64,000 bases of DNA from Prosopocoilus inquinatus (taxonomy: Eukaryota; Arthropoda; Insecta; Coleoptera; Lucanidae). The position numbers and the translations under genes are program-made. The notes beneath the pieces were generated by a model that saw only the letters and a program-made list of their open reading frames with translations, was not told the DNA's origin and did no database searches. Of this stretch, positions 1 to 11,031 are shown piece by piece; the stretch's first letter is position 1; the number at the start of each line of letters is the position of its first letter. Location of the stretch: the NCBI GenBank assembly GCA_036172665.1, contig CM069870.1, positions 61,070,212-61,134,211 on the forward strand, read 5' to 3'.

Positions 1-653
1 TGTAAGCGACACGCTTTGCAATTAATCTTTACTAGGCTCACTGAATTACAAACTTCCAGCTCGCCCGTAAAGATTAATTTACAAGCTTGACACGTAAATA
101 ACTATTAAAAGGCCAGAGACTGGTTACCTTTAGTGGCCGTTATTTGGTTGATTCGATCTTTCCCTCCGTTTTTAATAAATTTTGTACAAAAAATATTACT
201 GTACCAGACACACCTGAGACTTGTTTCACATCTTTAAATTAATATTTAGTTACTTTTGATATTCATCGTATTAATTAAAAGCTATTGCAGTCATCATCGA
301 AAAGGAACTTGGAATTTACGAAAACACGTCCATAATTTTTCCTAAAAAAATCTGTATGTGTATATATTTAAAAATCAATTATTTAAACTTGAAAGACCAA
401 ATTACAGACAACAATTAAAAAGTAAAACATAATAAGCAACAACATTTATAGCCAGTATAACTTCGGGTCGTCTCTTCTGACCTGCAGCTTGACAACATGT
501 CTATAAATTTTTAAGGCGGGGCCAAGTTTTAGCTTCAAACTCGTCAACACATCGATTCTTTTCATCAACAACAAGGACGGTCCATCAATTTCCTACAATA
601 AAAGCATTCAATCAAATCCGATTCATAAAAGGAACGGGAGCGGGTAAAATTAC

Positions 654-3600
654 TTGTTCCTTAAAGACTTTCGCTTCTTCGGGAAAATACTGGGCGAAAT
701 AATCGTACACTTCGTCGTAAGTCCAGTTGGATGCGTCCGGTATCGTCGGATCAATGTTTTCTTCGAGATCCAGATCTTTAAAGCTCGGCGACTCGGATTT
801 GATTGAGTACGGACTGTGACCGCGTGTATTTAAGTGCGCTTGGGGGCTTAAAGTTGGAGGTGTAGGTGATCCGGCTGGTGATCTGTAATTCGTTGGGGAG
901 GAATTGCCGGATAACAGTGAACTAGGCGAAACACTATCAGCTAAAAATATCATTGCCAATTAAATGCATATTACGGAAATCGCATTTAATTACCATTTGT
1001 TTTCGATAACTGTTCTATATTGGTGAAACCTAATTGGATATCATTTACTACAAGCTGCTCAGGCATTTGGCAATTGATGCAAAGCCATTTCGTGCCGGGT
1101 TTGATTTTTTCCATTATTTTCGGTTGGTGACATCCTAAGTGATATGCGTCTGCGCATATGGAACACACAGCCAAATAACCCTAAAGAAAATTAACAGCTG
1201 TTTTACAAAGTTTAAAAAGTGCAAAAAATAAAATCACTTGAAAATTAACTTTTTTTTATTGATCAAATAAGTTCAGAATAAGCCGAAGAAATTTTAGATT
1301 TGAGTTAATTATCTGTCGAATAATTAAATACTTCTTTTTTGATATGACGTGGTGATGCCCTTAAGACATAGACTTGTTAAGACTACAGTTGTGTAACTGT
1401 ATTTTTCATGTGTGTAAAGTGTTACATGGCTCTGTTACTTTCCTCGCCATTGTAGGGAAAGCGGTGTTGATTTCTTTCTCCTCAACACTGAAGGGTACCT
1501 GAAGTAAATACCGATCACCAACAAGAATTAACTCGAGTGTGATTCGAACTCACGAACTCGATTGCGCCTCGTACCACTGGACCGTTCAGGCGTTTTAAAA
1601 AGTTTGGTCATACCATTTCTCTTTCATACTAAGAAAGAAGGCTAGTAGCATAAATTTGTATTTATTTTATTTCTGGAGAATCTAAACCACAGAATAACAA
1701 GAAGCACAAGTCACGTTATGCACTTGCTGGCATAGTCTTCTGCCACAACTTTCTGTGAGCCTTGCAATACAACGTTTTAAAAGAGCGAAGTTTTGCGTGC
1801 AGGAGGTGCATTTTAGGTGCGAATTAATTGTTTGTGATTGCATGTGGGCACATAAATTCAAATTTATTTCCCAATTTTGGCCTTGAATGATCAATGATTG
1901 CAAAAAAGTTTTTTTTTTCGTATGATAACTATGCGTACCATTTCTTTCGGCTAAATGGTATTTATTCTTCAATGATACAGTATTGATAAGCACAATCAAA
2001 GTTTGGTAGAATAGCGGTCCTTGTTACTTTGTATCTAACTTTCTGAAACAAATAACGATATTGATAAAATAAATAATACCCAACCCAGTCCAAACGTCTA
2101 GGTCTTCCTAATAATCGTAGTTAATTATTACCTTTATTTTATTACTTGTACTGAATTTATTATTTTATTAAGTTGAAAAATCCTTTTGGTGTTCTATTCC
2201 TATAGTTGAACTGCTGGAATTTTTTTTTTTACTACAAAATGTTCTCCATTTTGATTCTTGTTAAATTCAAAACAAACATTCATTATAATTTTTTTTTCTT
2301 CTTGAAACCTCTTCAGATTTGACTAAAAATTGTCTGATTCAAGAAAACTAATAGCGTTTTCGAATGAGAGACGTCGAATCCGTTCCAGACCTACGCCACT
2401 CATCCAGATCAGTTCATAACAAAATTGTTCTTGATCGGATTAGACGTACTCCTTGAACGGCAATTTCAATACCAAACGCATCCTCTCCACAATGCACTCT
2501 CTTGCACTGTTTCTCGAGATGGTGTAAAAATTTTGCTCCGTTTCAGCGCAATCCGGTTCATTCGAACGTGCGAATTTTTTATCCCTGAGTTAGCAAAGTC
2601 CATCTGAATACGTCACCACTTATGTTCGCTCTTTCTACTAAGCCACAACTTCACACATATTACCGATTTTAGATCGCACTGTACAAAGCGCACGGTATTT
2701 TGAACTTATGATCATATGAGGACGTCTGTTTCACAAGGTAAGCAAAATATTTGACTGACATAAAATTACAGTTTACTTAACTTAAACCACAGAGTAAGTA
2801 TAAATTAACTAAGCAGGTTTCAAATTTATTCGTATCTCATTTTATTAATACAGTGCGCGCAGTACTGTCTGATATGTGTGAAGTTGCTGCTTAGTTAACC
2901 TACTAATAAAATTTATGCTGCAGAATCTTTCAGATTACAGTTATGAAGCTGCAACTTCACACATATCAATCATTTTTACACACACTGTACTTTTTTCGTC
3001 ACTGAAATTAGTTATTGATTTATCGTAAAACTACCTTAAAGCTAAGTTAATATTTTCAGAATAGTCGACGAATCTCCTGTTGGCAGGGTTGCCAGATTGG
3101 GCGAAATTCCGCCAATTGGGCTACATTTTAGAAAAATTTGGCGTTTAAAAATGTTATTTAGACTACTTTTGTTGTTATCTTCACATAACGACTCTCAACA
3201 AAATTCTACATTCGAATAAAACTGCAAATGTGTACAGTCACGATCATCTTAATCGAGACCGCTGTAAACTAACTGCGCTTCTGACGTTGGTAGTAAGGTT
3301 TACAGAACTGTCAATTGGTCTCGATTAGCTTGATCGCGACTATACTTACTTCAAATATCATTTTCTTTTTATTTCATATTTTTTCTTTATTTGTTCTAAC
3401 AAATGGATATCTTGCATTTTATTCACGGTTCATTTGTGTTGTTCTGTCTTTGTTTCCTGCGAGTCTCTTGATTTGCAAAAGTTTTCGGCTGGAAAATCGC
3501 CGATTTTCATCTATTTCTTTTTGTCTATCCGGTATTTTTTCACCTGTTTTTTGCATTCTTCTCTTTTTAATCAAATTTTTTCTTACGAATTTGCTTTTAT

Positions 3601-6012
3601 TTCCAAAAACTATTTGTTTGTCTATTTTAGCATCGTTGTACTTTTCTTTTTTAAAATCATTATATACTCTCATATTTCTCGTTTGTTTTTATTTTTCTCA
3701 AATTGACTATACATTTTGTTGACTACTGCTTTTCTTTTTTTCTATTTCTTTTTAAATTTTTTGTCTGGAGATTCATTTGTTTTTTACATCTTAGTCATCA
3801 ATTTTCTTTTCTGTTCTTTATACTTTCGTACTATGGATTTCTCTCTTTCTTTTCTTATCAAATTAATTTTTCGCATTTTATTGGCGCTGTTCCGTAATTC
3901 ATAGTTTCTTATTTCTTTTATATCCATCACATCTGTGATCTTTTCTTTTATGCACTGTACTTCGTCGCTCGTTTCTTTTTTCGTTTTTTTTTTATTGTGT
4001 TATTGACTTTTTCTACAGTTTTTGCTTTTACTTTTTACGAACTTTTTGATTCGTCTGGAAAATTGTTGCTTTTCGTTAATCTTGTTGATCTTCTTTTGTT
4101 TTTTTTTTTCGCTTTATGCCTTGTATTTTGTTGTTGTTATTTTTAGCAAAAACAAAAAACGTTTTGTTTTTTATTACCACACTTCTAATCCGAAAATTTT
4201 AAAATGGTAGTGTTTTAAGTCATTTTATTACAGAAATTTTCATTTATTTTAACTAATACCGAGACATCAAAAATTATTTTGGTAAATAGCAATCGTACAA
4301 TAGAAAGCGACTGTCTATTAACAAGTAAAACCAAGGCTGCAACAGTAATTTTAAAATTCATGACTAGCCTTGACCAAAATATTTCAAATAATGCAATACA
4401 ATTTATTAATATTTTTTTTACTCTTTGAAGTTTGGCATAATTGGGCTACTTTTGGCTATACTTTTCAAGAACCCTGGCTGTTGGTCAGTTAGTGATTTTA
4501 ATCTGGCAACACTGATCTCAGTCGAAAGTTTTTCTTTCTTTTAAACTTACCTATTTAAATAATTTTTCTACTTTTACCTCACTTTACAGTTTTTATTAGT
4601 TTATTTATTTTTATAATGAAGTAGTAAAGCCAGAAATACTTGTTTGCTTTCAAGAGCATTACATTAATTGATCAAACGGTACTTACTGCATCGGAAGTTT
4701 CGTAACATATCACACAAGTTTTACAATGGGGGCATTGCCACGTGTTATCGGGGTACATCCTTAACATCATGTCATCACCATTTAAACAGCTAAAGTGAGC
4801 TGAAAAGCAAGTTTGAAAGTGCCGCTGTGGTAAAGGTGAGGTTGGGTGCTGGCTACCTTTATTGCTGCACTCCCTGCAGGATATCATGCGATCGTTTGGT
4901 CCTTTTTTATTTTGTAAGTGGCAGACAGAGCAGACGCCCCCGTGGTCCCTGTGGCCGGTGCTGGACGAGCGCGATTCAGGTCTCGAATCATTATCACTCA
5001 GCTTGGCCAGCTGTTTCTCGATCGTGGATTTATTTAGTGAACCGACCGGTCGACCTCTTTTTTTAGGAATGTTGTTATCCGAAGGATCAAACACCTTTTT
5101 GGCCCTCTGGAAATTGTAAAATTTAAAAAAAGAAAGAAAATTTGCGTGTGAGGTAGCAATGAGGTAGCATACCATGTTTTTTTTCATAGTGTGTGTTACG
5201 TTTTACGTTACGTTACGCTACTTGACATTTACGAAAATAAACGTGCCATAATATACCTTGCGCCTTCCGCCCACGCGAAGATTTCCATTGTCGTTCCTTT
5301 TTTCACCCAGCGTGAAGCTCTCGGCGTATCTTTCTTTTTTGAATCCGGGTTTCGGACCGGGTTTTTTTTTCGCTTTGATTTCGCCGACGATGGCGTCACG
5401 CGATTCCCTCGACAATTCGTCTATCTTAATTACGTTATTGCTAGTTTCGATTATTGTTGTAGTTGTAGTTGTTGTGGTAGTTGTGTCGAACTTTTGAACG
5501 TCGCTTCGAACAGGCCCGACGAGAAAGTTGCCGTTTTCCATCTTTATCAAACTGCCACTTTCCACTTCTTTGTCAAGCAAAATGCTCACGTACTTCTTCG
5601 TGTACCTTACGCTATCTTTCGAGAGTATGTTTTTGATTAAATCCGGCCCTGGTACGCCTACTTCTAAGAAATCGGGTTCTTGTAGAACTAATTCAGCGAT
5701 CGCGCTCGTCAGGAGCCCCGTGAACTTCCTGTTTGCTTTGTTGTTCAGGCCGATTATATCACCTTGACTGTCGCGCTTCAAATGCGAGAATTTTTTCGCC
5801 GCATTGCGATAGCTTATGTTTCCCTTGTATTCAACTTTTAATACAACGCCATTTTCTACACACTTTTCCAGTGCGATTTTCGCGTCGTTGAAATTGATCG
5901 AATGCCGTCGCGTTAACGAATTAAATATTCGATCAGCGTCAGGCCTCGCTTTACGACGCCGGAGCTGGTCAATCGCCTCAAGAATGTAATCCTGGTACTT
6001 TATTTCACTCAT
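654..6012 (-). CDS. SAMD1/KAT6-like winged-helix, double-PHD and SAM domain chromatin protein (partial, 3' end off window)
   Basis: Five coding exons join in frame: 6012-5257, 5106-4857, 4799-4687, 1180-994 and 940-654 (531 codons), all with GT-AG junctions; the gene continues off the left edge. The ATG at 6012 has an in-frame TAA directly upstream. Residues about 4-75 match the SAMD1/atherin winged helix (ILEAIDQLRRRKARPD, YKGNISYRNAAK), which binds unmethylated CpG DNA in SAMD1. About 95-165 look like a second winged helix as in KAT6. A run of threonines, a KKPGPKPG stretch and an AT-hook-like KKRGRPVG follow. Next comes a double PHD finger: CSVC...CREC...HFSC...CPHC, then CVIC...CSIC...H..C...CINC. 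The last exon is Ser/Pro-rich and ends in the first helix of a SAM domain (WTYDEVYDYFAQYFPEEA). No MYST acetyltransferase domain is seen. It is probably a nuclear histone and DNA reader. The 57-bp intron 4856-4800 lies inside PHD1; the 3.5-kb intron 4686-1181 holds a SINE and a hAT element. Confidence 0.85.
1340..1600 (-). repeat. tRNA-derived SINE-like sequence
   Basis: On the minus strand, 1595-1535 carries a pol III A-box-like stretch (GGTCCAGTGGTACGAGG) and, about 30 bases on, a B-box-like stretch (GAGTTCGAATCAC), as in a tRNA head. The sequence does not fold as a complete tRNA in my reading, and a non-tRNA body follows to about 1340. It lies in the long intron of the PHD gene. I could not define the exact ends or a target duplication. 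Confidence 0.45.
3084..4476 (+). mobile_element. Non-autonomous hAT-like element with T-rich low-complexity interior
   Basis: The ends are CAGGGTTGCCAGATT on the left and CTTTTCAAGAACCCTG on the right. They are flanked by CCTGTTGG and GCTGTTGG, a 7/8 match to an 8-bp hAT-type target duplication. The interior from about 3350 to 4200 is a highly T-rich, degenerate, TTTTGTTC-like sequence on the plus strand that gives several spurious hydrophobic ORFs. A TA-flanked hairpin MITE sits at 3235-3342. Related copies lie near 36.07-37.4 kb and, inverted, at 26730-29282. No transposase is visible. Confidence 0.65.
3235..3342. mobile_element. Hairpin MITE (CAGTCGCGATCA family), copy 1
   Basis: A 108-bp near-palindrome starting CAGTCACGATCATCTTAATC and ending in the reverse complement of that end, flanked by TA. 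Related copies are at 24552-24822, 36251-36331 (partial), 36371-36458 and 59759-59869. TA flanks and inverted ends suggest Tc1/mariner-type mobilisation. Confidence 0.65.
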
Positions 6013-6049
6013 TTAAGTGGCCGAGCGTCCGATTGCAGAACGAATTTAT

Positions 6050-6478
6050 CTGAAAAAATCAGATTAACACATCACACACCGTGCAAATGCGAAACGAGAT
6101 GCGTGAAACTGTGTGGCGAACCACGCGCGTTAATTTTACACTCTATAATCAAAACCTGTTCCGATATAGCACGTAAATAATATTCGCGCGAACGCCGCAG
6201 ATTTTTACGGATCCCCAATTACTTTATCTAATAACTATTTCCGACCTGTTCGCATGCAATCTAATTTATAACATCGGAAACTCACGGAACACAGAAGCGC
6301 TAGGCATGACTAAAACTGCCTTATTAATTTTACTTGCCTCGCAGAGATCTTCTGCCGGCCTCGCATTCTCCTCACGGGTACGCTACTCCGATTCCGTTCG
6401 ATTTTATTCCGGCGACGCAACGCACGCATAAAGTATAAAATAACTATAGCACGCAATCATCAACAGAACATCACTTAC
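6050..6478 (-). other. Probable 5' UTR intron of the SAMD1/KAT6-like gene
   Basis: On the minus strand a consensus donor (CCG then GTAAGTGA) lies at 6479/6478 and a pyrimidine-led acceptor (TTTTTTCAG) ends at 6050, 37 bases before the ATG at 6012. This predicts a 5' untranslated exon ending at 6479, in a locally CG-richer stretch (about 6330-6720) that likely holds the promoter. Splice sites are seen; transcription is inferred. Confidence 0.5.
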
Positions 6479-6659
6479 CGGCAGCTGAGTTGAGTTTGTG
6501 CGAGTTGTTCGGTTGCGACAGGGTGGCTATAATCGCGATCTACGCATGCTCAAATTATAGACGCATATTTTAAAATGTTCTGGGATTCATTCGGCAAGCC
6601 GGAATTATTTTGCGACGCCTCCGATTGATAAAAATGTTGGAAAATTAAAAAAACGCACT

Positions 6660-9600
6660 AGACCCGCGGGCGAGACACGCTCGTAACCATAGATTTTTAA
6701 AATGCGACGTTGCCGCACCTCGAATCTATTAAAAGACAACAAAAGGAAAACTATTGAGCCGGACCAATAAGAATCTCATTGCGTCTACCGAATATAAAAT
6801 CCTAATGCACCCGCGTCAACTAACGCTAGACGCTTCTAAATCGGCACTTTTAAAACTGTATTTCCCCTTTTTGACGTACAGATGTCAAAAATGACATTCT
6901 GCTTAACCTATCATCAAATCATATAAAACGAGATGAAAGTCAGTTTTGAATATCTGAAGGAAAAAAATGAACCAGCATTATGACTAAAAGCAGGAGCGTA
7001 ATTTTTTACAAATGAAGAAACTTGATTTCTTTTCTGAAACAAATTACAGAGAACTGATTGCTCGGGTGCGCTCTCAGAGTATCTCCATCTTGTTTTAACC
7101 TCAGTTAAAAATGGACGATGGAGATACTTTCACAGCGTTTTTCACTGGTCGCACTTTCTTGCACTCAGTGCGCACTGAGTGTATCTCCATCTCGGTTCAG
7201 CTTTATGTAATAAAACGAGATAGAGATACACTCAGTGCAGATTGGTGCAGCCAGCGAAAAACGCTATCAGAGTGCACAGAGTGATCAGTTGAAAACGCCA
7301 TTGCATAAATACATATATAGGTTACGTTTTATGCACGGTCAGCTGAATTGATAAGTCGTATACGTAAGCTGACCATACGTCCCGATTTTGGCGGGACAGT
7401 CCCGATTTTTAACAATTTGTCCCGCGTCCCGCAGAGCTTTTAAAAAATCCCGCTTTTTGAAAAGGATTTTGGAAGAATGGAAATTCTAAAACAAATTATT
7501 ATCTAGAGGTCTTTTGGATCGACCATGAGTCAGTCTATTAAATCGTATCTATTTTATATTATTCTATTTAACTTTATATAACATATTATGGAGGGACATA
7601 GCCCTCTTTGAAAACCTTTTTATTTCCGTTCCGTAATAGTTCTTGCTCGTGAGAATTGCAGAAATATATGAAACAAATAAAAATACTTTAGAAAACGAGC
7701 TACATTTGTTACCTGTAATAAATTTACATTTTTAGCTCGTTTTCAAAATTCTTTTTATTTGCTTCATATCTTCTTTTTATTTCCGTTGAAAATATTAGTT
7801 GTTCAAAATACTCAATTTTCTTTTAAATCAATGAAAGAAGACGAAGCTGTAGATGAGTACGTAGCGATGAAAATAATTTCTCTCTTTTGGCCAAGAGATG
7901 GCGCTCTGGATGATTTCTGTCTTTCTGCCACGCTTTGGATTGTTTTCAATATAATTTTTAACAAAAGGTCTTACTGAGAATATGAAGGCGAAATCGCATT
8001 TTCAAAGTTCGATTAGGGCAACTTTCATTTTTAGAAAGTGATGACAAGTGAACAAAGACATGACGCGCTAAATAATTCCCTACGACGCATTTAGTATTAA
8101 GTTTCAATTAGCTCAAAAAAGTGCAAAGGCAGAAGTTATTAATGAGAGTATCATCGTTAACGCGATAATATACCATTTGAAATTACAAAAAATAGCGTTA
8201 ATTATTGATCAAGAGATGGCGCTCCGAATGATCTCTTCACAACTTAATTTTAGATTTCATCAAAACAAGTTTCTTCTTCCTTTTTTCAGATACTATTCAA
8301 TTAGAAAAATATCACGTTAAAAAATTAAAGAAAAAATATTTTCTGCTTCGGATTTGAACGAATAACCTCTCAATGACAAAAAAACGACAAAAATTCAAGC
8401 AACTTCGCTGCTAACTGCCTGGCCACACACACATGGTTTATTTCCTTTGTTCAGAGGGTTTAGTCGGACCGCTGACTTGACGATTTTGTGCAATTTGACC
8501 GTTCACTTAACGCGGCCTATATCTATCAAAAAACCACTAACCTTACAATTCACCTTTTGGACATAACCGGCAACTCATAGATTACGTCAACTGCAAAGAC
8601 GAAGAAAACTATTTTATCGATAATCCTCATTTCGTTTCTTCAAAGTAAAATAACATAACAACAATACAACAAGGACTGATTCTGATGCTTAAGCATCTCA
8701 AATGATCCTATTCATAGTGCTTCCTCAAGGCTTGAGAATTCCTCATCATGTTGCCAACTATAGAAGACAGAAATTCGTTAGCTACAAGATTAAAATGTCC
8801 ATATTTATATTTCTTTTATTTTCTTTTTACTAAAAGATTTTTACAAAATCACTCAGAAACACCTTTTGTAATAAACAAATAAACCAAAATTAATGTTTTC
8901 ACATACATCCACGGTTTTCAAATGTTTTATTCTTGGAACAGAGCTATCTTAATGAATTTGTAAAAATCAAAATATCTTCCTTATTTATTAATTTCCGATA
9001 AATTGATAAAGAACAATTTTAATTCAGAATTTTATTCTTTATCGATCGGTCTAATTATGTACAGGTGTTCCATCAAAAAAAATGTTCTTTTCCCTTTATT
9101 TCATAAACGCGATGTTCAATTGTTTCTTTGAATGCATCATTGCAAACAGGGCAAAAGGTACTACTAGTTTGCTAATTTTTAACCGCATATGTAACTTTAA
9201 TAATAAAAAAGTTAGCAATAGTGCCGAGTTATTTTGAACAGTTGCATAAGCGATACCTAAATCCTATATTCGAGAGAATCTAAGGTCACTAAATCAACAC
9301 ACACTTACGTGTTCAAGTAACACCATCCCATTCCCATTTTGAGATTATTGTGTAACAAAGATAACAAATGCATATGTCACAAGAGCAAAAAGACAAACAA
9401 ATCAACATTTTTAGGGAATTTTGTTTACTACGATAGCAGTAGTTTACGGCCGACTGTCTAGTCAAAAATGTATTAGGTTATATTATTCTACGTAGTAAAT
9501 TACCATTTGTAAAACGTCACTTTGATTAATAAATTATCGACTGTGTTTTTTTTATCCCTAGATAAGATTATTGTGCGACAAGGATAGATGGGAAAAATCA

Positions 9601-10280
9601 CTAATGTCGCTACCTGAACACGAAGTGTGTCGATTTAGAACCTTAATAGAATCACGGAGTGGCTGACATCTAGCGAAAATTTTGTGAAGATGCCTAATAA
9701 TAATAATAAGAAAAACATTGGATGACGTTTGGTTAACCTATAAACATACATCTTGATATTTCACAAATGTAGTACTACAAAAGTAATACTTTAGTAAATT
9801 CACAGTGAGATTTACGAACGTTGTAGTAATTAGAGCGGAACCAATTCTGATTTTAGGAACGCTGAAATTATTACAGAGTTACAGAATGTGTACACTGTAA
9901 CAATTTTAAGAACGCACCCCAGTTATCTGAATTTTTGCTTCCTCTGAAACTGAAACGAAAAAAATCTTGTGGGAAATTACAGATGGTGCTGAAAGTTGAT
10001 GCCAAAACCGATCCTGAAACTGACTTAGGAATTCAGCACCTATCCCTGTGTAATCTGTGAACCGTGGAGGGAATACTAACTAAAGAGGAAGTACAGTCAA
10101 ATTTACGGACATCCCGCCTTTTCTCCTAGTAGTAGTAAAAGGTCGTTGTAGGGGTTCTGCAGCAGCAAAACCGGTCCCGCCCACGCTGTGAACACGTGTT
10201 CGCAGTTCATGTCAGCAAGTTCATAATAAGCCATTAAATTCTGTAATTTCATAAGATCATAAGATACTACCACTACGCCA
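6660..10280. other. Gene-free stretch between the PHD gene and the small unknown gene
   Basis: I see no supported exon here. It holds the MITE block at 7066-7265, a remnant beginning near 7371 with repeated GGGACAGTCCCG-like words (old hAT-type DNA), a ~100-bp foldback at about 7668-7770, and a tRNA-like remnant near 8368-8440 (minus strand, B-box-like GTTCAAATCC). The rest is unremarkable AT-rich DNA. Confidence 0.5.
7134..7265. mobile_element. Palindromic MITE (AGCGTTTTCC family), copy 1
   Basis: A 132-bp near-palindrome with ends AGCGTTTTTCACTGG and CCAGCGAAAAACGCT. The inner arms share GAGTGTATCTCCATCTCG with its complement. A second partial hairpin of the same arms lies just to the left (7066-7130). 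Copies 2 and 3 are at 11509-11627 and 26520-26638. It carries no coding capacity. Confidence 0.65.
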
Positions 10281-10473
10281 CCAGAAATATGCAACTTAAC
10301 GACAGAACGATAAATAAACGTGATCCTACTCCATACAAAATCAAAGACCAAAACATGGACCAAAACTTCCAGCGGGTAAAATGAATTTTTTGTTGATGTT
10401 TTTAGTAAAATGTAATTTTTCTTAGATATTTTATCATTCAAGTCTAGTGAGATTAAGAAAACATTCAAAGAAG

Positions 10474-11031
10474 ATGACTACATTTAATATAGACATTGTT
10501 AAAAGTGATCCGAAGGAAACAAAAGTTTGTGTAGGCATTTTCTCAACTTTTATTAGCATGTCTTGCAACAAGGATGCAGCTTATAATGAAATCATTCTTC
10601 GCAAAGAAGATTTTACTATTCAATCTACCGATCCAAAAAATTGTTTGGTCCTTGTGGTAAATGATGGAAGAGTTGTTCACTATCACCTAGACGCGCTGCG
10701 CCGGCAAAATATGTTAAGGCGTGAACACAATCTATTTATAACATCGCACCGTTTCGTTGCAATAGTAAAGTTTTACACTTTTTTCTATCCGCCACGTGAT
10801 TATAAGTAATGGTTTAGTAAACATTTTTGCCGTTAAGTGCCGTAATTTGTGTGATAATAATTCAAATTACTTTTGTACAAACTGTTAAATTTTCCTTGCA
10901 GTGATAAGCCATACAAAAAGCCACAGGCATCGTTTGCATCTTCTGAGAATCCATCGTTGCCAAAGTCCACCCCATCACCCACATGTTCGACAACCCCGTC
11001 TTCACAAAAATCAATGAACGAGCAATTATAG
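10474..11031 (+). CDS. Small unrecognised protein, at least two exons (153 aa)
   Basis: Exon 10474-10805 ends in phase 2 at a GTAATG donor. The TTTTCCTTGCAG acceptor opens exon 10902-11031, which stays in frame to a TAG at 11029, and AATAAA follows at 11074-11079. The joined protein of 153 aa has a globular-looking first part (MTTFNIDIVKSDPKETKVC...) rich in short hydrophobic beta-like stretches, then a Ser/Pro/Thr-rich tail after the intron. There is no signal peptide and I recognise no domain. A possible earlier coding exon with ATG at 10289 ends at 10375 (GTAAAA donor). A 50-bp intron would then join it in frame to 10426, adding a charged N-terminus. The splice-preserved frame and poly(A) signal argue for a real gene, but I cannot assign a function. 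Confidence 0.55.

Noticed and set aside
1533..1600. A genuine tRNA gene
   Set aside because: Pol III boxes are present but I could not build an acceptor stem or full cloverleaf; a SINE head is the better reading.
3315..4210. Several overlapping hydrophobic ORFs in T-rich DNA
   Set aside because: They exist because the strand is T-rich (Phe, Leu, Ser codons) in a degenerate transposon interior; the same artefact appears at 27.2-28.3, 36.5 and 47.8-48.5 kb. No start context, splice frame or domain.
10103..10468. 121-codon minus-strand ORF opposite the small unknown gene
   Set aside because: It lacks an ATG start (it opens at a non-ATG codon), has no recognisable domain, and overlaps likely plus-strand exon sequence.
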